Assembly (NCBI GenBank): GCA_030849965.1
Contig: JAVDKL010000001.1
Span: forward strand, 1,470,554 to 1,534,553
Reading direction: 5' to 3'
Origin: Schauerella fraxinea
GTDB taxonomy: Bacteria; Pseudomonadota; Gammaproteobacteria; Burkholderiales; Burkholderiaceae_B
DNA length: 64,000 nucleotides
In this document: one piece after another, positions 27,259-36,466 of the stretch
How the letters are laid out: each line of letters starts with the position of its first letter
Position numbering within the stretch: the first letter of the stretch is position 1
Notes under the pieces: generated by a model
Databases searched by the model: none
Told to the model about the DNA's origin: nothing
What the model saw: only the letters and a program-made list of their open reading frames with translations
Made by a program: the position numbers and the translations under genes

Positions 27259-28044
27259 GTGCGGCACCCTGCCGCGCCGCTATTGCCCATGATGGATACC
27301 GATACCAACGGCGCCGGCCCCCGTACGCTGCGCCGCGGACTCAACGTACTGGCGGCGTTGCGCGATGCCGGCGAAGCCGGTGCCAGCGTGACCGAGCTGG
27401 CACGCGTCACTGACATCCGCCGTCCCACGATTTACCGATTGCTCGATGCCCTGCTCGATGCCGGACTGGTGATGCCCCTGGCGGGCACCAAGCGCTACCG
27501 CGCACACTGGTCGGCGTCCTCGTCGGCGGCCGATCCCGATCCGCGCATCGCGCCCGCCTTGCCGATGCTGCGGCGGTTGGCCGAGCGCACCGGCGATGCC
27601 GTGTTTCTGGTGGTGCGTGATGGTGCTGACTCGTTAAGCTTGCAACGCGAAATCGGCAGCTATCCCGTGCAGATTCTGGCGACCTATGCCGGCAAGCGCC
27701 AGCCGCTGGGCGTGGGCTCAGGCGGCATGGCGATTCTGGCCGCGCTGCCCGACGAGCAGGCCTTTGCCATCGTGGATCGCAATGAAGACCGGCTCGACGA
27801 ATACGGCGGCATGACGGCCGCCGAGATGAAACGTCTGATCAACAATACGCGTTCGCGAGGGTATTCGGTGGTGGGCAACCATGCCGTGCGCGGCGCGCTG
27901 GGGGTGGGCTGTGCCCTGCTCGATCCGCAGGGCCTGCCGCAGTTGGCGGTGAGCGTGACCGCCATCATCGAGCGGATGCCGGCCACGCGCCAGCGCGCGA
28001 TCGCGGGCTGGATACAAGACGAGTTGGCGCACTATCGGCCGTGA
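27259..28044 (+). CDS. IclR-family transcriptional regulator
   Basis: A 261-residue regulator with an N-terminal winged helix (ASVTELARVTDIRRPTIYRL) and a C-terminal GAF-like effector domain (GKRQPLGVGSGGMAILAALP; GYSVVGNHAVRGALGVGCAL). The GTG at 27259 is preferred, since GAGGAG sits about seven bases upstream; an ATG at 27289 and a TTG at 27157 are also open. It is divergent from the Bug receptor and its likely controller. Confidence 0.9.
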   Translation: MRHPAAPLLPMMDTDTNGAGPRTLRRGLNVLAALRDAGEAGASVTELARVTDIRRPTIYRLLDALLDAGLVMPLAGTKRYRAHWSASSSAADPDPRIAPALPMLRRLAERTGDAVFLVVRDGADSLSLQREIGSYPVQILATYAGKRQPLGVGSGGMAILAALPDEQAFAIVDRNEDRLDEYGGMTAAEMKRLINNTRSRGYSVVGNHAVRGALGVGCALLDPQGLPQLAVSVTAIIERMPATRQRAIAGWIQDELAHYRP

Positions 28045-28122
28045 AGCGCGCTTGAGGTGCGCCCGCAGCGCGCCTCAGATGGCACCTTCAAGTGCACCTC
28101 AGGTTCGCTTCGAAGTGCGCCT

Positions 28123-29037
28123 TTAACGCGGCGGCGGCGGCAGCACCGTGCCCGTTGTGGGTACAGGGCCGTCGCCTGCAGGCTGCGGCTGCCCGGCTGT
28201 GCCGCCATCACTCGCCGCCTGCGGACCGCTCGCCACGTCGTACACCGGCACGGGCGGCTTGAAGCCCTTCTCGTCCAGCATCTGACGCGTCGTGCGCAGC
28301 AGGTCGCCGCGCATTTCCCAGTATTTGCCCACTTCGGCCCACACGCTCACCATCACGACGACCACGTTGTCGCGATACTCGTTCACGCGAATGACCGGCG
28401 CCGGATCCTTCATGATCATCGGGTGGGCATCGACCAAGGCCGTCAACTGCGCCATGGCTTGATCGAGATCGTCGCCATAACGGATACCCACCGGCATATC
28501 GAGCTTGCGGGTGGTGTTGCGCGAGAAATTGGTGATCGTTGCGTTCCACACCACGCTGTTGGGCAGGGTGACGTGCACGCCATCGCCCTTCACCAATCGC
28601 GTCAGAAACAAGCCGACTTCAGCCACCGTGCCATCCGTGCCCGAGCTCAGCGCGATGGATTCGCCTGCACGAATCGGGCGCAACACGAGCAGCATGATGC
28701 CGGCCGAGATGTTTTGGAGGGTACCTTGCAATGCCAGGCCGATGGCCAAGCTGGCGGCGCCCAGCACAGCGATCAAACTCGCCGTTTGCACGCCGAAACG
28801 CGCCAGCACGGCGATCACGGTGAAAATGCGCACCACCCACACGACGGCGCTGTAGAACATCGGCACGATGGTCGCGTCGATACGCGGCGAGCGCTGCGCC
28901 GCGCGGCGCACCCAGTTGCCCAGAATGCTCGACAGCCACCAGCCGGCGATCAGGATCAACAGCGCAATGACGATGTTGACACCAATATCGAAAAATTTCG
29001 GCACGAGCGCCGCGAAACCCAGGTACATATTTTCCAT
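28123..29037 (-). CDS. Small-conductance mechanosensitive channel (MscS family)
   Basis: A 304-residue MscS-type channel that opens under membrane tension. There are three N-terminal helices; the pore-lining helix and its Ala/Gly packing are seen in SLIAVLGAASLAIGLALQGTLQNISAG, quoted here only as landmarks around residues 85-110. A beta domain (TLPNSVVWNATITNFS) and a cytoplasmic cage follow. The C-terminus is Pro/Gly-rich and ends in PPPPR. The ATG at 29037 places helix 1 normally. Confidence 0.92.
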   Translation of the reverse strand: MENMYLGFAALVPKFFDIGVNIVIALLILIAGWWLSSILGNWVRRAAQRSPRIDATIVPMFYSAVVWVVRIFTVIAVLARFGVQTASLIAVLGAASLAIGLALQGTLQNISAGIMLLVLRPIRAGESIALSSGTDGTVAEVGLFLTRLVKGDGVHVTLPNSVVWNATITNFSRNTTRKLDMPVGIRYGDDLDQAMAQLTALVDAHPMIMKDPAPVIRVNEYRDNVVVVMVSVWAEVGKYWEMRGDLLRTTRQMLDEKGFKPPVPVYDVASGPQAASDGGTAGQPQPAGDGPVPTTGTVLPPPPR

Positions 29038-29098
29038 ACGAACTCCCGATGAAGCCAAACCTGCAAAAACGATCGGGTTCAATGTATCAGATCGATTT

Positions 29099-30205
29099 TC
29101 AGATCGCGCGCAGGTGGTTATCCCATGCCAGCCCGCTCGCGGCCGGCAGCGTCACGATCGGCGCACGCGTGGGCGCCACCCGCTCGAGCACGCCATTGCC
29201 GCTGCTGAAGAGAAAATCGTCGTCGCCATGGGGCGCGATGCCGCAGCCATCGTGCAGAGGCGTCACGCCCAGATATCGACCGGACGCGGCCTCCCAATAC
29301 ACCACCTGCCCGCCCACCGGGCTGGAGGTCGCGATGATGGTGCCGCTGCGATCCGCCGCTACCGAGCCGATGTAGTTTCCGAACCCGCGCAAGACCTCGG
29401 GCGGGCCGGCAAACAACTCGGGCGCGTGCCCGCGGCGATGTCGTCCCACGAGCGGCGGCCTGTCGCCAGCCGGTCCGTTGTACTGGCACCCGAACCATAA
29501 TGTGCCGTCGCCCGCCAATCCCAAATGCCGCAACGACAACGCGCCCAGGTTGCGATCAAGCGTGACATGCTCGAGCAGGATGCCGGTCTCGGCATCGATG
29601 TAGTCGAGCGAGGGGGCGATGCCGCCCTCATTCAAGGCCAGTTTGCCGTAATCGGGATGCGTGAGAACGCCGCCATTGGCCACGCACAACGTGCGGCCAT
29701 CAGGCATCAACACCACTTCGTGCGCGCCGATGCCGCCACCGTCGAATTCGCCAATGCGACGGTAATCGCCCCCGGTGCTTGCGTCATAGACGCCCAGCAC
29801 ACTGCGGCCGTTCTCATAATCGTTTTCGGCGGCGATCAATCGCGTGCCGTCCGGGGTGTACACGCCATGACCGAAATAATGTCGGCCCGCCGGTAACATC
29901 AACGCCTTGGGCGCGAGCCTGCCGGCCAGGTCGAACGCCAACGCAAAAAACCCGGGTTGACGCCCAAACGCCACCGCCCGGCCGCGTGCGGCGTCGATAG
30001 CGAAGCTATGGCCGCGATCGGGCAACGGCACCACGATGTCGGTCGTGCCGCGATCGTTCATCACCACCGCTTCGAAATGGCTGCCACGTTGCCGCGCGGT
30101 CAGGTAGCGCGGCGCGTCGCTTGCCGCCCATGCACGCGCAGCCGCAAACGGTGTGCAACCCACGAGCGCGGCCAACGCCACAAACTGCCGGCGGTCAATC
30201 GCCAT
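29099..30205 (-). CDS. DUF1513 exported protein
   Basis: A 368-residue protein with a Tat-like signal (MAIDRRQFVALAALVG...AWAA). Repeated beta-propeller-like strands follow, e.g. YTPDGTRLIAAENDYENGRS and LMPDGRTLCVANGG. DUF1513 proteins accompany imelysins and di-heme oxidoreductases in iron-regulated operons of proteobacteria. Its start overlaps the end of the second imelysin gene by 11 bases, so it is translationally coupled. Molecular role unknown; a periplasmic binding or redox-partner role is possible. Confidence 0.88.
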   Translation of the reverse strand: MAIDRRQFVALAALVGCTPFAAARAWAASDAPRYLTARQRGSHFEAVVMNDRGTTDIVVPLPDRGHSFAIDAARGRAVAFGRQPGFFALAFDLAGRLAPKALMLPAGRHYFGHGVYTPDGTRLIAAENDYENGRSVLGVYDASTGGDYRRIGEFDGGGIGAHEVVLMPDGRTLCVANGGVLTHPDYGKLALNEGGIAPSLDYIDAETGILLEHVTLDRNLGALSLRHLGLAGDGTLWFGCQYNGPAGDRPPLVGRHRRGHAPELFAGPPEVLRGFGNYIGSVAADRSGTIIATSSPVGGQVVYWEAASGRYLGVTPLHDGCGIAPHGDDDFLFSSGNGVLERVAPTRAPIVTLPAASGLAWDNHLRAI

Positions 30206-31280
30206 CGAGCGCGTTGAACCCGATCGTCACGCCGAAATACGCTGCCAGATCCTGATCGACCAATTGCTTGGCGTTTTTCAACGTCAGCGCCGTCAACGTC
30301 AGCAGACGATAACCGTCCTCGGATGCGGCAGCCGTCTCGAAGGGGTGGGCAACGGTCGATACCGAACCCGCCGCGCGGGTGAGTTCGGCCTGCGTCTGCT
30401 CACCGATCCACGCTTCGCCGGCACCATAGCGAAATCCAGCGGCCGCGAGAAACTCGCGCATGGCGATAAGGTTGGCCGCCAAGGCGGTCGTCGTGAGATC
30501 GCTGCGCCAGAACGCGGCGCGCTTGGGCCGTACCTCGGCCATCTCTTTGCCCAGCACGGGCGCCAGTTGCACGTCGCGCGCGAACTGCAATCCCGTCGAC
30601 AAAGCCTTCAAACCTTCGGCAGCCACTTCCTGTTGGCTGCGATAGAGCGTGCTTTGCGGGCTTGGCGCGCGAAACTGCTTGCCGAAATCTGCTTCGGGCG
30701 CCCATGCGCCTGACAGATCGGTTGCGATGCGCGCGAGATTGGCGGCAACCGCCGTCGACAACGCGCAGGCCGCTGCGAACGTCGGGGCGGATGGCGCGGC
30801 CAGCACGTCGCCATCGCCATACAGCAGCCATTCCAATGCCGGCAAACCTTGCACGGCCACGCTGCGGCCATACAACCCACCCGGCGCCAGATCGGCGGCA
30901 TCGGCCGCGCGCACCATCGTGCCCAACTGCCGCGGCACGATATTTCGCGGATCCGGCCAGAACGCGATGCGCTCGTGGCGGTTATCGGCCACCAACGGGC
31001 CGAAGCGCAAAAACGCGATGCCCGACCACGCCTGCACCGTCTCGCCGAATGCCGCCTTGACCGCGCTGGCTTCGGCCGGCTGCGGCGCGGGGCAATAGCG
31101 CGTGAGCGCGGTGTGCAACGCGGCTGTGGTGTTCACCCAGCGCTGCATGGCGGGTGCGATGTAGCCTGTGGCCAACCGCTGCCCCAGATCGGCGGGCACC
31201 GGCGCGGCATAGGCGGTGGGTAGCGCGGCCGCGCCGGTGGCAGAAAGTGCAATCGCAACCAGGCAGCGGGAGACACGCAT
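30195..31280 (-). CDS. Imelysin-family protein (second copy)
   Basis: A 361-residue imelysin-like (peptidase M75 superfamily) periplasmic protein with a signal peptide (LVAIALSATGAAALPTAYA). Members bind metal, usually iron, through a GxHxxE motif. Here the corresponding tract VQGLPALEWLLYG lacks the His, so metal binding may be altered; this is the usual state of the second copy in such operons. Its ATG shares a base with the stop of the oxidoreductase gene (TAATG). Confidence 0.88.
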   Translation of the reverse strand: MRVSRCLVAIALSATGAAALPTAYAAPVPADLGQRLATGYIAPAMQRWVNTTAALHTALTRYCPAPQPAEASAVKAAFGETVQAWSGIAFLRFGPLVADNRHERIAFWPDPRNIVPRQLGTMVRAADAADLAPGGLYGRSVAVQGLPALEWLLYGDGDVLAAPSAPTFAAACALSTAVAANLARIATDLSGAWAPEADFGKQFRAPSPQSTLYRSQQEVAAEGLKALSTGLQFARDVQLAPVLGKEMAEVRPKRAAFWRSDLTTTALAANLIAMREFLAAAGFRYGAGEAWIGEQTQAELTRAAGSVSTVAHPFETAAASEDGYRLLTLTALTLKNAKQLVDQDLAAYFGVTIGFNALDGD

Positions 31281-32911
31281 TACAAAGACTCCAGGAATCG
31301 AATCAGATCGGCGCGCTCGACGGGCGACATCGCTACGACCCGGTCGCGCGCCGCTTGCGCCTCGCCGCCGTGCCACAGGATCGCTTCCAGCAGCGTGCGG
31401 GCACGGCCATCATGCAGCCAGGTGGCTTGCGGATTGACGGTCTTGGTCAAGCCGATGCCCCAGAGCGGCGGCGTGCGCCACTCGCGACCATTCGCCTCGC
31501 CGTCCGACACGCCGTCGGCCAAGCCATCGCCCATGTCGTGCACGAGCAAGTCGGTGTAGGGCCAAATCAATTGAAAGCGGTGCTCGGGGCGTTCGGCATC
31601 GCGGCGCGTCACATACTTCGGCGTATGGCAGGCAATGCAGTTGGCGGCGTAAAACGCCTGTTTACCGGCCAGCACACGCGCATCGTCGATGTCGCGCCGT
31701 TCGGGCACGGCCAGATTGGATGAATAGGTCGCCACAAAGTCCATCAGGCGGCCCGGCACTTCTTCATCGCCCAAACGCGGCTGCGCGCCGTGCGGCATCT
31801 CGAAACATTGCTTTTGCGCCGGCGTGCAATCGCCGTAATGGCTCGGAAACATCGGCGTCGACAAGCCCATGTCGTTGGAAAACGCGACCGCCGATTGTTG
31901 CGCCACCGTGGGCTGGGCAGCTTTCCAATTGAAGCGGCCCAGCACACGCTTGCCGGTCGTGCCATCGTGCACCCAATTGGGCTTGCCCGACACCCCGTCG
32001 GCCTGCACGCGTGCGGCGTTGGCCAAGATATCGTTCTCGTGAATCGCTTCCAGCAACCCCAAGCCGATCATCGGCGGGGCCAGCCGCGGTGAGATCTGCA
32101 CATCCGGATGCATGGGGCCGTAGCCCAGGTCGGCAATGCGGTAGCGCGGTTGCATCAACGTCGCGGACTCGCCACCTGCCAGCGCCACCGGCACCTCTGT
32201 GTATTGAATGTCCAGATTGCCTTCGCCAGGCATGCCCGCCACGGCAAAGTTTTGCAGTTGCACGCCATACACCGGATCGCCGACGTCTACTGCGCGCTCT
32301 CGATCCACGGTCTTGTCGGACCCCGGTGTTTGCGGCACCGTGGCGACGGCGCCCGGCGTGGGCGGCACAGCCAGTCGCATCAAAAGCGCCACAGAGTCGG
32401 GCCGCTCGGACACCTCGAAGCCAGGAATCGTGCCGCGGCCATCCTTCACATGACAGGCCTGACAGGACCGCGCATTGAATAGCGGCCCCAAGCCGTCCGA
32501 TGCTTGGGTGGACGACGGCGCCGATACCCAATCCTTGCGGAAGAGGCCATTGCCGATCAGGAAATTCTGCCGGCCTTCGAAGGTCAGATTGGCCGACGGA
32601 TGCGAGAAGATATCGGCGTTGATCAGTTTCTTGATCGTCGTCGCCCCCGCTTGCATCAATTCAAACGGTTCGGCCTTGGAAAAGTCGGCGGCGGGCGCCG
32701 TGACATCGGCCACGCGCGCGCGATCGGCCGGTGTGAGGTCGTCACGCTGCAAGGCCTCAGGCGAAGCGGCGACAGTCGCGGCGGGGCTCAGCGCGCCGAC
32801 AACTGGCGCGCCGTTTGCCACTGCGCTGGGCACCGGCGGACCGGCGCTCAAGGCCGCGGCGCTGATGGCCAGCACCGCGGCGCCCCCAAGCAGAACGCGC
32901 CCGTGGATCAC
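31280..32911 (-). CDS. Di-heme oxidoreductase (DHOR, DUF1111 family)
   Basis: A 543-residue secreted c-type cytochrome with two heme-attachment motifs, CQACH at residues 150-154 and CIACH at 425-429, and a signal peptide (VLAISAAALSAGPPVPSA). The family is called thiol or di-heme oxidoreductase and is a usual partner of imelysins, suggesting electron transfer during periplasmic iron handling. The GTG start overlaps the first imelysin stop by four bases. Substrate not known. Confidence 0.9.
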   Translation of the reverse strand: MIHGRVLLGGAAVLAISAAALSAGPPVPSAVANGAPVVGALSPAATVAASPEALQRDDLTPADRARVADVTAPAADFSKAEPFELMQAGATTIKKLINADIFSHPSANLTFEGRQNFLIGNGLFRKDWVSAPSSTQASDGLGPLFNARSCQACHVKDGRGTIPGFEVSERPDSVALLMRLAVPPTPGAVATVPQTPGSDKTVDRERAVDVGDPVYGVQLQNFAVAGMPGEGNLDIQYTEVPVALAGGESATLMQPRYRIADLGYGPMHPDVQISPRLAPPMIGLGLLEAIHENDILANAARVQADGVSGKPNWVHDGTTGKRVLGRFNWKAAQPTVAQQSAVAFSNDMGLSTPMFPSHYGDCTPAQKQCFEMPHGAQPRLGDEEVPGRLMDFVATYSSNLAVPERRDIDDARVLAGKQAFYAANCIACHTPKYVTRRDAERPEHRFQLIWPYTDLLVHDMGDGLADGVSDGEANGREWRTPPLWGIGLTKTVNPQATWLHDGRARTLLEAILWHGGEAQAARDRVVAMSPVERADLIRFLESL

Positions 32912-34209
32912 TGGAACACGGCGTTGGGATTGTCCAGGCTATCGGAGCCTTCGAGCTTGATATCGCCCAATTCCAGCGCCACGATCACCCGCTCGAGGCT
33001 GCGCGTTTGATCGATCAGGCGATCGATCGCGCCCTGCACGACCGCGTTGCCTTCTTTATTGCCTTCCGCAATCATCTGGTCGTACGTCTCGACCTTCTCG
33101 GCGCGTTCCTTCAGTACGGTCATCGCGGCAACCGTGGCGTCAAGCTTGGCGCGCACTTCGGCATCGAGCTTGAGGTCACGCGCGCGCACCAGATCGGAGA
33201 GGCTCGCGCCGCTCACTTCCTTGCCGTCCGGGCGGACATACTTGCCGAGATAAACGTTTCGAATGCCCAACTGGTTGTAGAAGTGCGAATTGTGGGTGTT
33301 GTCGGCAAAGCAATCGTGCTCTTCTTCGGGATCGTGCAGGATCAGACCCAGCCGCATGCGTTCGCCGGCCAGCTCGCCATACGACAAACTGCCAAGACCG
33401 GTCAGCATCGCGGTCAACCCGGCTTTGGGATCGGTCACGACCGCTTGGCGCGCCGCGCCTTTGCTGTCCCAATTGCCCACCATTTCTTCGAGATCGGTAA
33501 CGAGCAGATCGGTCACTGCCTTCAAGAATTGAATGCGGCGTTCGCAGTTGCCGCCCGTGCATTGCTTGGGATCGAAATCGGTAAACGGGCGATTGCCGGC
33601 GTGACGCTCTTGCGGCGTGCCGGTGCGGTCCGCGGGCGCCGCGCCCGATCCGTTGAGATCCTGACCCCACAACATGAATTCGATCGCGTGATACCCGGTC
33701 GCCACGTTGGCTTCGTTGCCGTCGGCCTCGTGCAACACCTCAGACAGCAACTTCGGCGTGATCGTGCTGGCGTCGATCGCCTTGCCGCCCACGGTGAGTT
33801 TCGGATTGGCGATCAAGTTGACGGCGTAATATGCATTGGCGTCGCTCTCGGTGCCGTAGGAAGCATCGACGTAATCGAGCATGCCCTCGTCCAACGGCCA
33901 TGCATTCACGCGCCCTTCCCAATCGTCGACCACGGGATTGCCGAAGCGAAACGCTTCGGTTTGCTGATACGGCACGCGTGCGGCAATCCAGGCTTCACGT
34001 GCTTTACGCAGCGTGGCATCGCTGGGCGTGGCGATCAGCGCGTCGATCGCGGCGCGCAAGGTTTTCGCCGTGGACAGCGCATCCTGATAGCCGGCCTGCG
34101 CAATATTCGAATAGGTCGCCACCACCGCAGTCGGTTGAACGTCGGCCGCATGGGCCACGCCCGCCGACAACGCCGCGGCCAACACGGCCACCTGCATCAA
34201 TTTGCGCAT
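32908..34209 (-). CDS. Imelysin-family protein (EfeO/IrpA-like, iron binding)
   Basis: A 433-residue periplasmic protein, first gene of a four-gene operon. It has a signal peptide (KLMQVAVLAAALSAGVAHA) and the complete metal-binding GxHxxE motif in ATGYHAIEFMLWGQDLNG near residue 165. ARVPYQQTEAFRFGNPVVDD is the usual N-terminal landmark. Homologues are induced by iron limitation. The ATG at 34209 follows GGAG; an upstream ATG at 34224 is also open. The operon runs imelysin, DHOR, imelysin, DUF1513 with overlaps at every junction. Confidence 0.92.
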   Translation of the reverse strand: MRKLMQVAVLAAALSAGVAHAADVQPTAVVATYSNIAQAGYQDALSTAKTLRAAIDALIATPSDATLRKAREAWIAARVPYQQTEAFRFGNPVVDDWEGRVNAWPLDEGMLDYVDASYGTESDANAYYAVNLIANPKLTVGGKAIDASTITPKLLSEVLHEADGNEANVATGYHAIEFMLWGQDLNGSGAAPADRTGTPQERHAGNRPFTDFDPKQCTGGNCERRIQFLKAVTDLLVTDLEEMVGNWDSKGAARQAVVTDPKAGLTAMLTGLGSLSYGELAGERMRLGLILHDPEEEHDCFADNTHNSHFYNQLGIRNVYLGKYVRPDGKEVSGASLSDLVRARDLKLDAEVRAKLDATVAAMTVLKERAEKVETYDQMIAEGNKEGNAVVQGAIDRLIDQTRSLERVIVALELGDIKLEGSDSLDNPNAVFQ

Positions 34210-34283
34210 TGCGCACTCCTTCAAGCGCGCAAACAGCCCCGCGGGCCATCGCGCATAGCGGTCAAAACACTGGAGATGAAATT

Positions 34284-34296
34284 GTAAACGATTTAC
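34284..34296. promoter_or_regulatory. Palindrome upstream of the imelysin operon
   Basis: GTAAA-CGA-TTTAC is a perfect 13-bp palindrome 75 bases before the first imelysin ATG. It is A/T-rich and could be a control site. It matches a Fur box only loosely, so Fur control is a family-based guess rather than something the site proves. Confidence 0.35.
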
Positions 34297-34386
34297 GTTC
34301 GCGCATTCAGCATGAAGTCAGCATCTCAGACTGACTTACGGGTCGGTCAAAGAGACGGGAATGCGCCGGGGTAACGCCATGCGATG

Positions 34387-34403
34387 CGCACCAAAACAGT
34401 GCC
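34387..34403. promoter_or_regulatory. NtrC-like enhancer site
   Basis: CGCACC-AAAAC-AGTGCC keeps the GCAC...GTGC arms of the NtrC consensus TGCACC-N5-GGTGCA (9 of 12 defined positions). It lies about 170 bases upstream of a sigma-54 promoter, a usual enhancer distance. A second dyad, ATGCA-G-TGCAT, is at 34414-34424. The rest of 34297-34575 shows no gene. Confidence 0.45.
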
Positions 34404-34575
34404 TAACGCTCGCATGCAGTGCATGAAGGGCAAGAATAAGGAGACGAACGGCCAACCGGACATCATCGGCGCGCATATCAAAAGATGCCGCGTCGGCACG
34501 CTCCCGATACGCCACACCATAGGCGACGCCTTCGAATATCTGGCGACATTCCATGCGAATTATCGTCGGCAAAAA

Positions 34576-34592
34576 TTGGCATCGATATTGCT
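34576..34592 (+). promoter_or_regulatory. Sigma-54 promoter of the NMT1-type ABC importer
   Basis: TTGGCATCGATATTGCT carries GG (34578-34579) and GC (34590-34591) exactly ten bases apart, matching the -24/-12 consensus TTGGCAC-N5-TTGCT at nearly all key positions. It would start transcription near 34603, about 56 bases before the ATG of the binding protein. Confidence 0.6.
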
Positions 34593-34658
34593 TTGGAAAC
34601 GGGTATACAAGTTTGTCGCCCAGCGCACAGACTGCCCTTTACCTTCGTAGGAGTTGTC

Positions 34659-35666
34659 ATGACCACGCGTTCCCGCCTCGCCGATCCCACCCGTCGCCGT
34701 CTCGTTCAAACCGCTGCAGGTGCATTGACCCTTGCCGCGATCGGCGCGCCTGCCGTGTTGCGGGCACAAACGGCACCCAAGATCCGCATCGGGTATTGGC
34801 CGGTCGCGTCGGGCCTGCCCTTCTATGCGGCCATCGAAAAAGGCTACTTCAAGGAAGCCGGGCTGGATGTGGAAGCCATGAAATTCGCCGGCGCCCAGCA
34901 GGTGATGGAAGCCATGCTGTCCGGTCGCTCCGACGGTAGCGCCAACGGCACCGGATCCGGCAATTTGGCGATTGGCGAGATTGCGTCGCCCGGGCTCTTC
35001 AAGATCTTCTGCGCCAATCCGACCAACGCCAAATATGTGCTGGACGAGTTCATCGTGCCGAAGGACAGTCCGATTCAATCGATCGCCGAACTGAAGGGCA
35101 AGCGCGTGGGTTCCGGCCCCGGCATTCAAAACATGACGATCACGAAAGCGATCCTGGAGAAGGCCGGCGCCACCGGCGCCACCGTAACCGAACTGGCGAT
35201 CAGCCAGCACGTGGCTGCCGTGGCCGCAGGCCAACTCGACGCCTGCTACACGCTGGAACCCACCGGTACAGTGGGTCGTTTGAGCGGCACGACGCGCGTG
35301 CTCGAGCCAGGCGTGGTGGCGAAGTACATCCTGGGCGACCCCATGGCGCCATGGTTTGGCGGCTCGGCCACGCTCACCACCGAATTCATCAAGAAAAACC
35401 CCGAAGTCACCAAGCGCTTCATCGCGGCCTATCTCAAAGGCGTCGAGCTGGTGCGCAATCAGCCGGACGAAGCGCGCCCGTTCATGAAGGGCTACACGGC
35501 CATCGAAGGGCCGATGACCAATGAAGTACCGCTGGCGGCATACACCATGTACAACGAATTCACGCCCAGCGATATCGCCTACTTCCAGAAGTACTTCGAT
35601 CTATTCACCGAGCGCGGCGTTTTCTCCACCAAGGTGGATGTGGCCAGCCTGATCTACAAGAGTTAA
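34659..35666 (+). CDS. NMT1/SsuA-type ABC transporter substrate-binding protein
   Basis: A 335-residue periplasmic binding protein of the nitrate/sulfonate/taurine/thiamine-precursor class. It has a Tat-type signal (RRRLVQTAAGALTLAA) and the family tract IRIGYWPVASGLPFYAAIEKG, then GYFKEAGLDVEAMKF. GTAGGAG precedes the ATG. It heads a three-gene operon with permease and ATPase, spaced 2 bases and then overlapping. Sigma-54 control (34576) points to a nitrogen-containing substrate; the exact ligand is unknown. Confidence 0.9.
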   Translation: MTTRSRLADPTRRRLVQTAAGALTLAAIGAPAVLRAQTAPKIRIGYWPVASGLPFYAAIEKGYFKEAGLDVEAMKFAGAQQVMEAMLSGRSDGSANGTGSGNLAIGEIASPGLFKIFCANPTNAKYVLDEFIVPKDSPIQSIAELKGKRVGSGPGIQNMTITKAILEKAGATGATVTELAISQHVAAVAAGQLDACYTLEPTGTVGRLSGTTRVLEPGVVAKYILGDPMAPWFGGSATLTTEFIKKNPEVTKRFIAAYLKGVELVRNQPDEARPFMKGYTAIEGPMTNEVPLAAYTMYNEFTPSDIAYFQKYFDLFTERGVFSTKVDVASLIYKS

Positions 35667-35668
35667 GC

Positions 35669-36466
35669 ATGACCGCAGTTGCCAAAGCACCCGCTACCAA
35701 AGCGCCGCGGCCGTCCTACACCTCGCGCCTGCTGCCGTTGATCGGCCCGATCGTGTTGTTCCTGGTGTGGGATATTGTGGTCCGGCTCAAGCTCGTGAGT
35801 CCGGTGCTGCTGCCCACCCCTTGGGCCACGCTCGTCGCACTCTTCAATGGATTGATGGGCGGGCCGCTCCTCACCGACTTCCTGGCGTCGCTGTCGCGCA
35901 TCATGCAGGCCTTCGTGCTGGCTGCGGTGGTCGGCGTGCCGCTGGGCGTTTTGTTGGGAAGCAACGAGCGCGCGTACCGCAGCGTCGAATTTCTGATCGA
36001 CTTCTTCCGGTCCACGCCCTCCTCCGCGCTCATTCCGTTGTTCCTGATGATTTTTGGCGTGAGCGATCTCAACAAGGTCGCGATCGCTGCATTTGCAGCG
36101 GTACTCGTCATCCTGTTCAACAGCGCCTACGGCGTGATCAACGCGCGCAAGCAGCGGGTGATGGCGGCACGCGTGATGGGCGCGACCCGCTGGCAGATCT
36201 TCAAGGATGTACTGATCTGGGAAAGCCTGCAGCCCACCTTCGTGGGATTGCGCAGCGGCGTCTCGATGGCACTGGTCATCGTGATCGTGGCCGAAATGTT
36301 CATCGGGTCCGAAACCGGCCTGGGCAATCGCATCATCAATGCGCAGCAGGTGCTGAACGTACGCGACATGTATGCCGCGATTCTGGCCGCCGGCGCGCTC
36401 GGCTACATCCTCAATATCGTCTTTCTCGTGCTCGAGAAACGTGTCGTGCACTGGAGCGGCCGCTAA
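35669..36466 (+). CDS. ABC transporter permease (SsuC/TauC type)
   Basis: A 265-residue inner-membrane permease with about six helices and the coupling-loop motif AARVMGATRWQIFKDVLIWE. The region RSTPSSALIPLFLMIFGVSD is typical of sulfonate/nitrate/taurine permeases. Its TAA shares a base with the ATG of the ATPase. Confidence 0.92.
   Translation: MTAVAKAPATKAPRPSYTSRLLPLIGPIVLFLVWDIVVRLKLVSPVLLPTPWATLVALFNGLMGGPLLTDFLASLSRIMQAFVLAAVVGVPLGVLLGSNERAYRSVEFLIDFFRSTPSSALIPLFLMIFGVSDLNKVAIAAFAAVLVILFNSAYGVINARKQRVMAARVMGATRWQIFKDVLIWESLQPTFVGLRSGVSMALVIVIVAEMFIGSETGLGNRIINAQQVLNVRDMYAAILAAGALGYILNIVFLVLEKRVVHWSGR

Noticed and set aside
34284-34296. Definite Fur box before the imelysin operon
   Set aside because: The palindrome GTAAA-CGA-TTTAC matches the 19-bp Fur consensus poorly; kept only as an unassigned control site.
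34384-34650. 88-codon frame in the sigma-54 control region
   Set aside because: It overlaps the promoter and enhancer-like sites, has no homology-like features and a biased start; treated as a chance frame.
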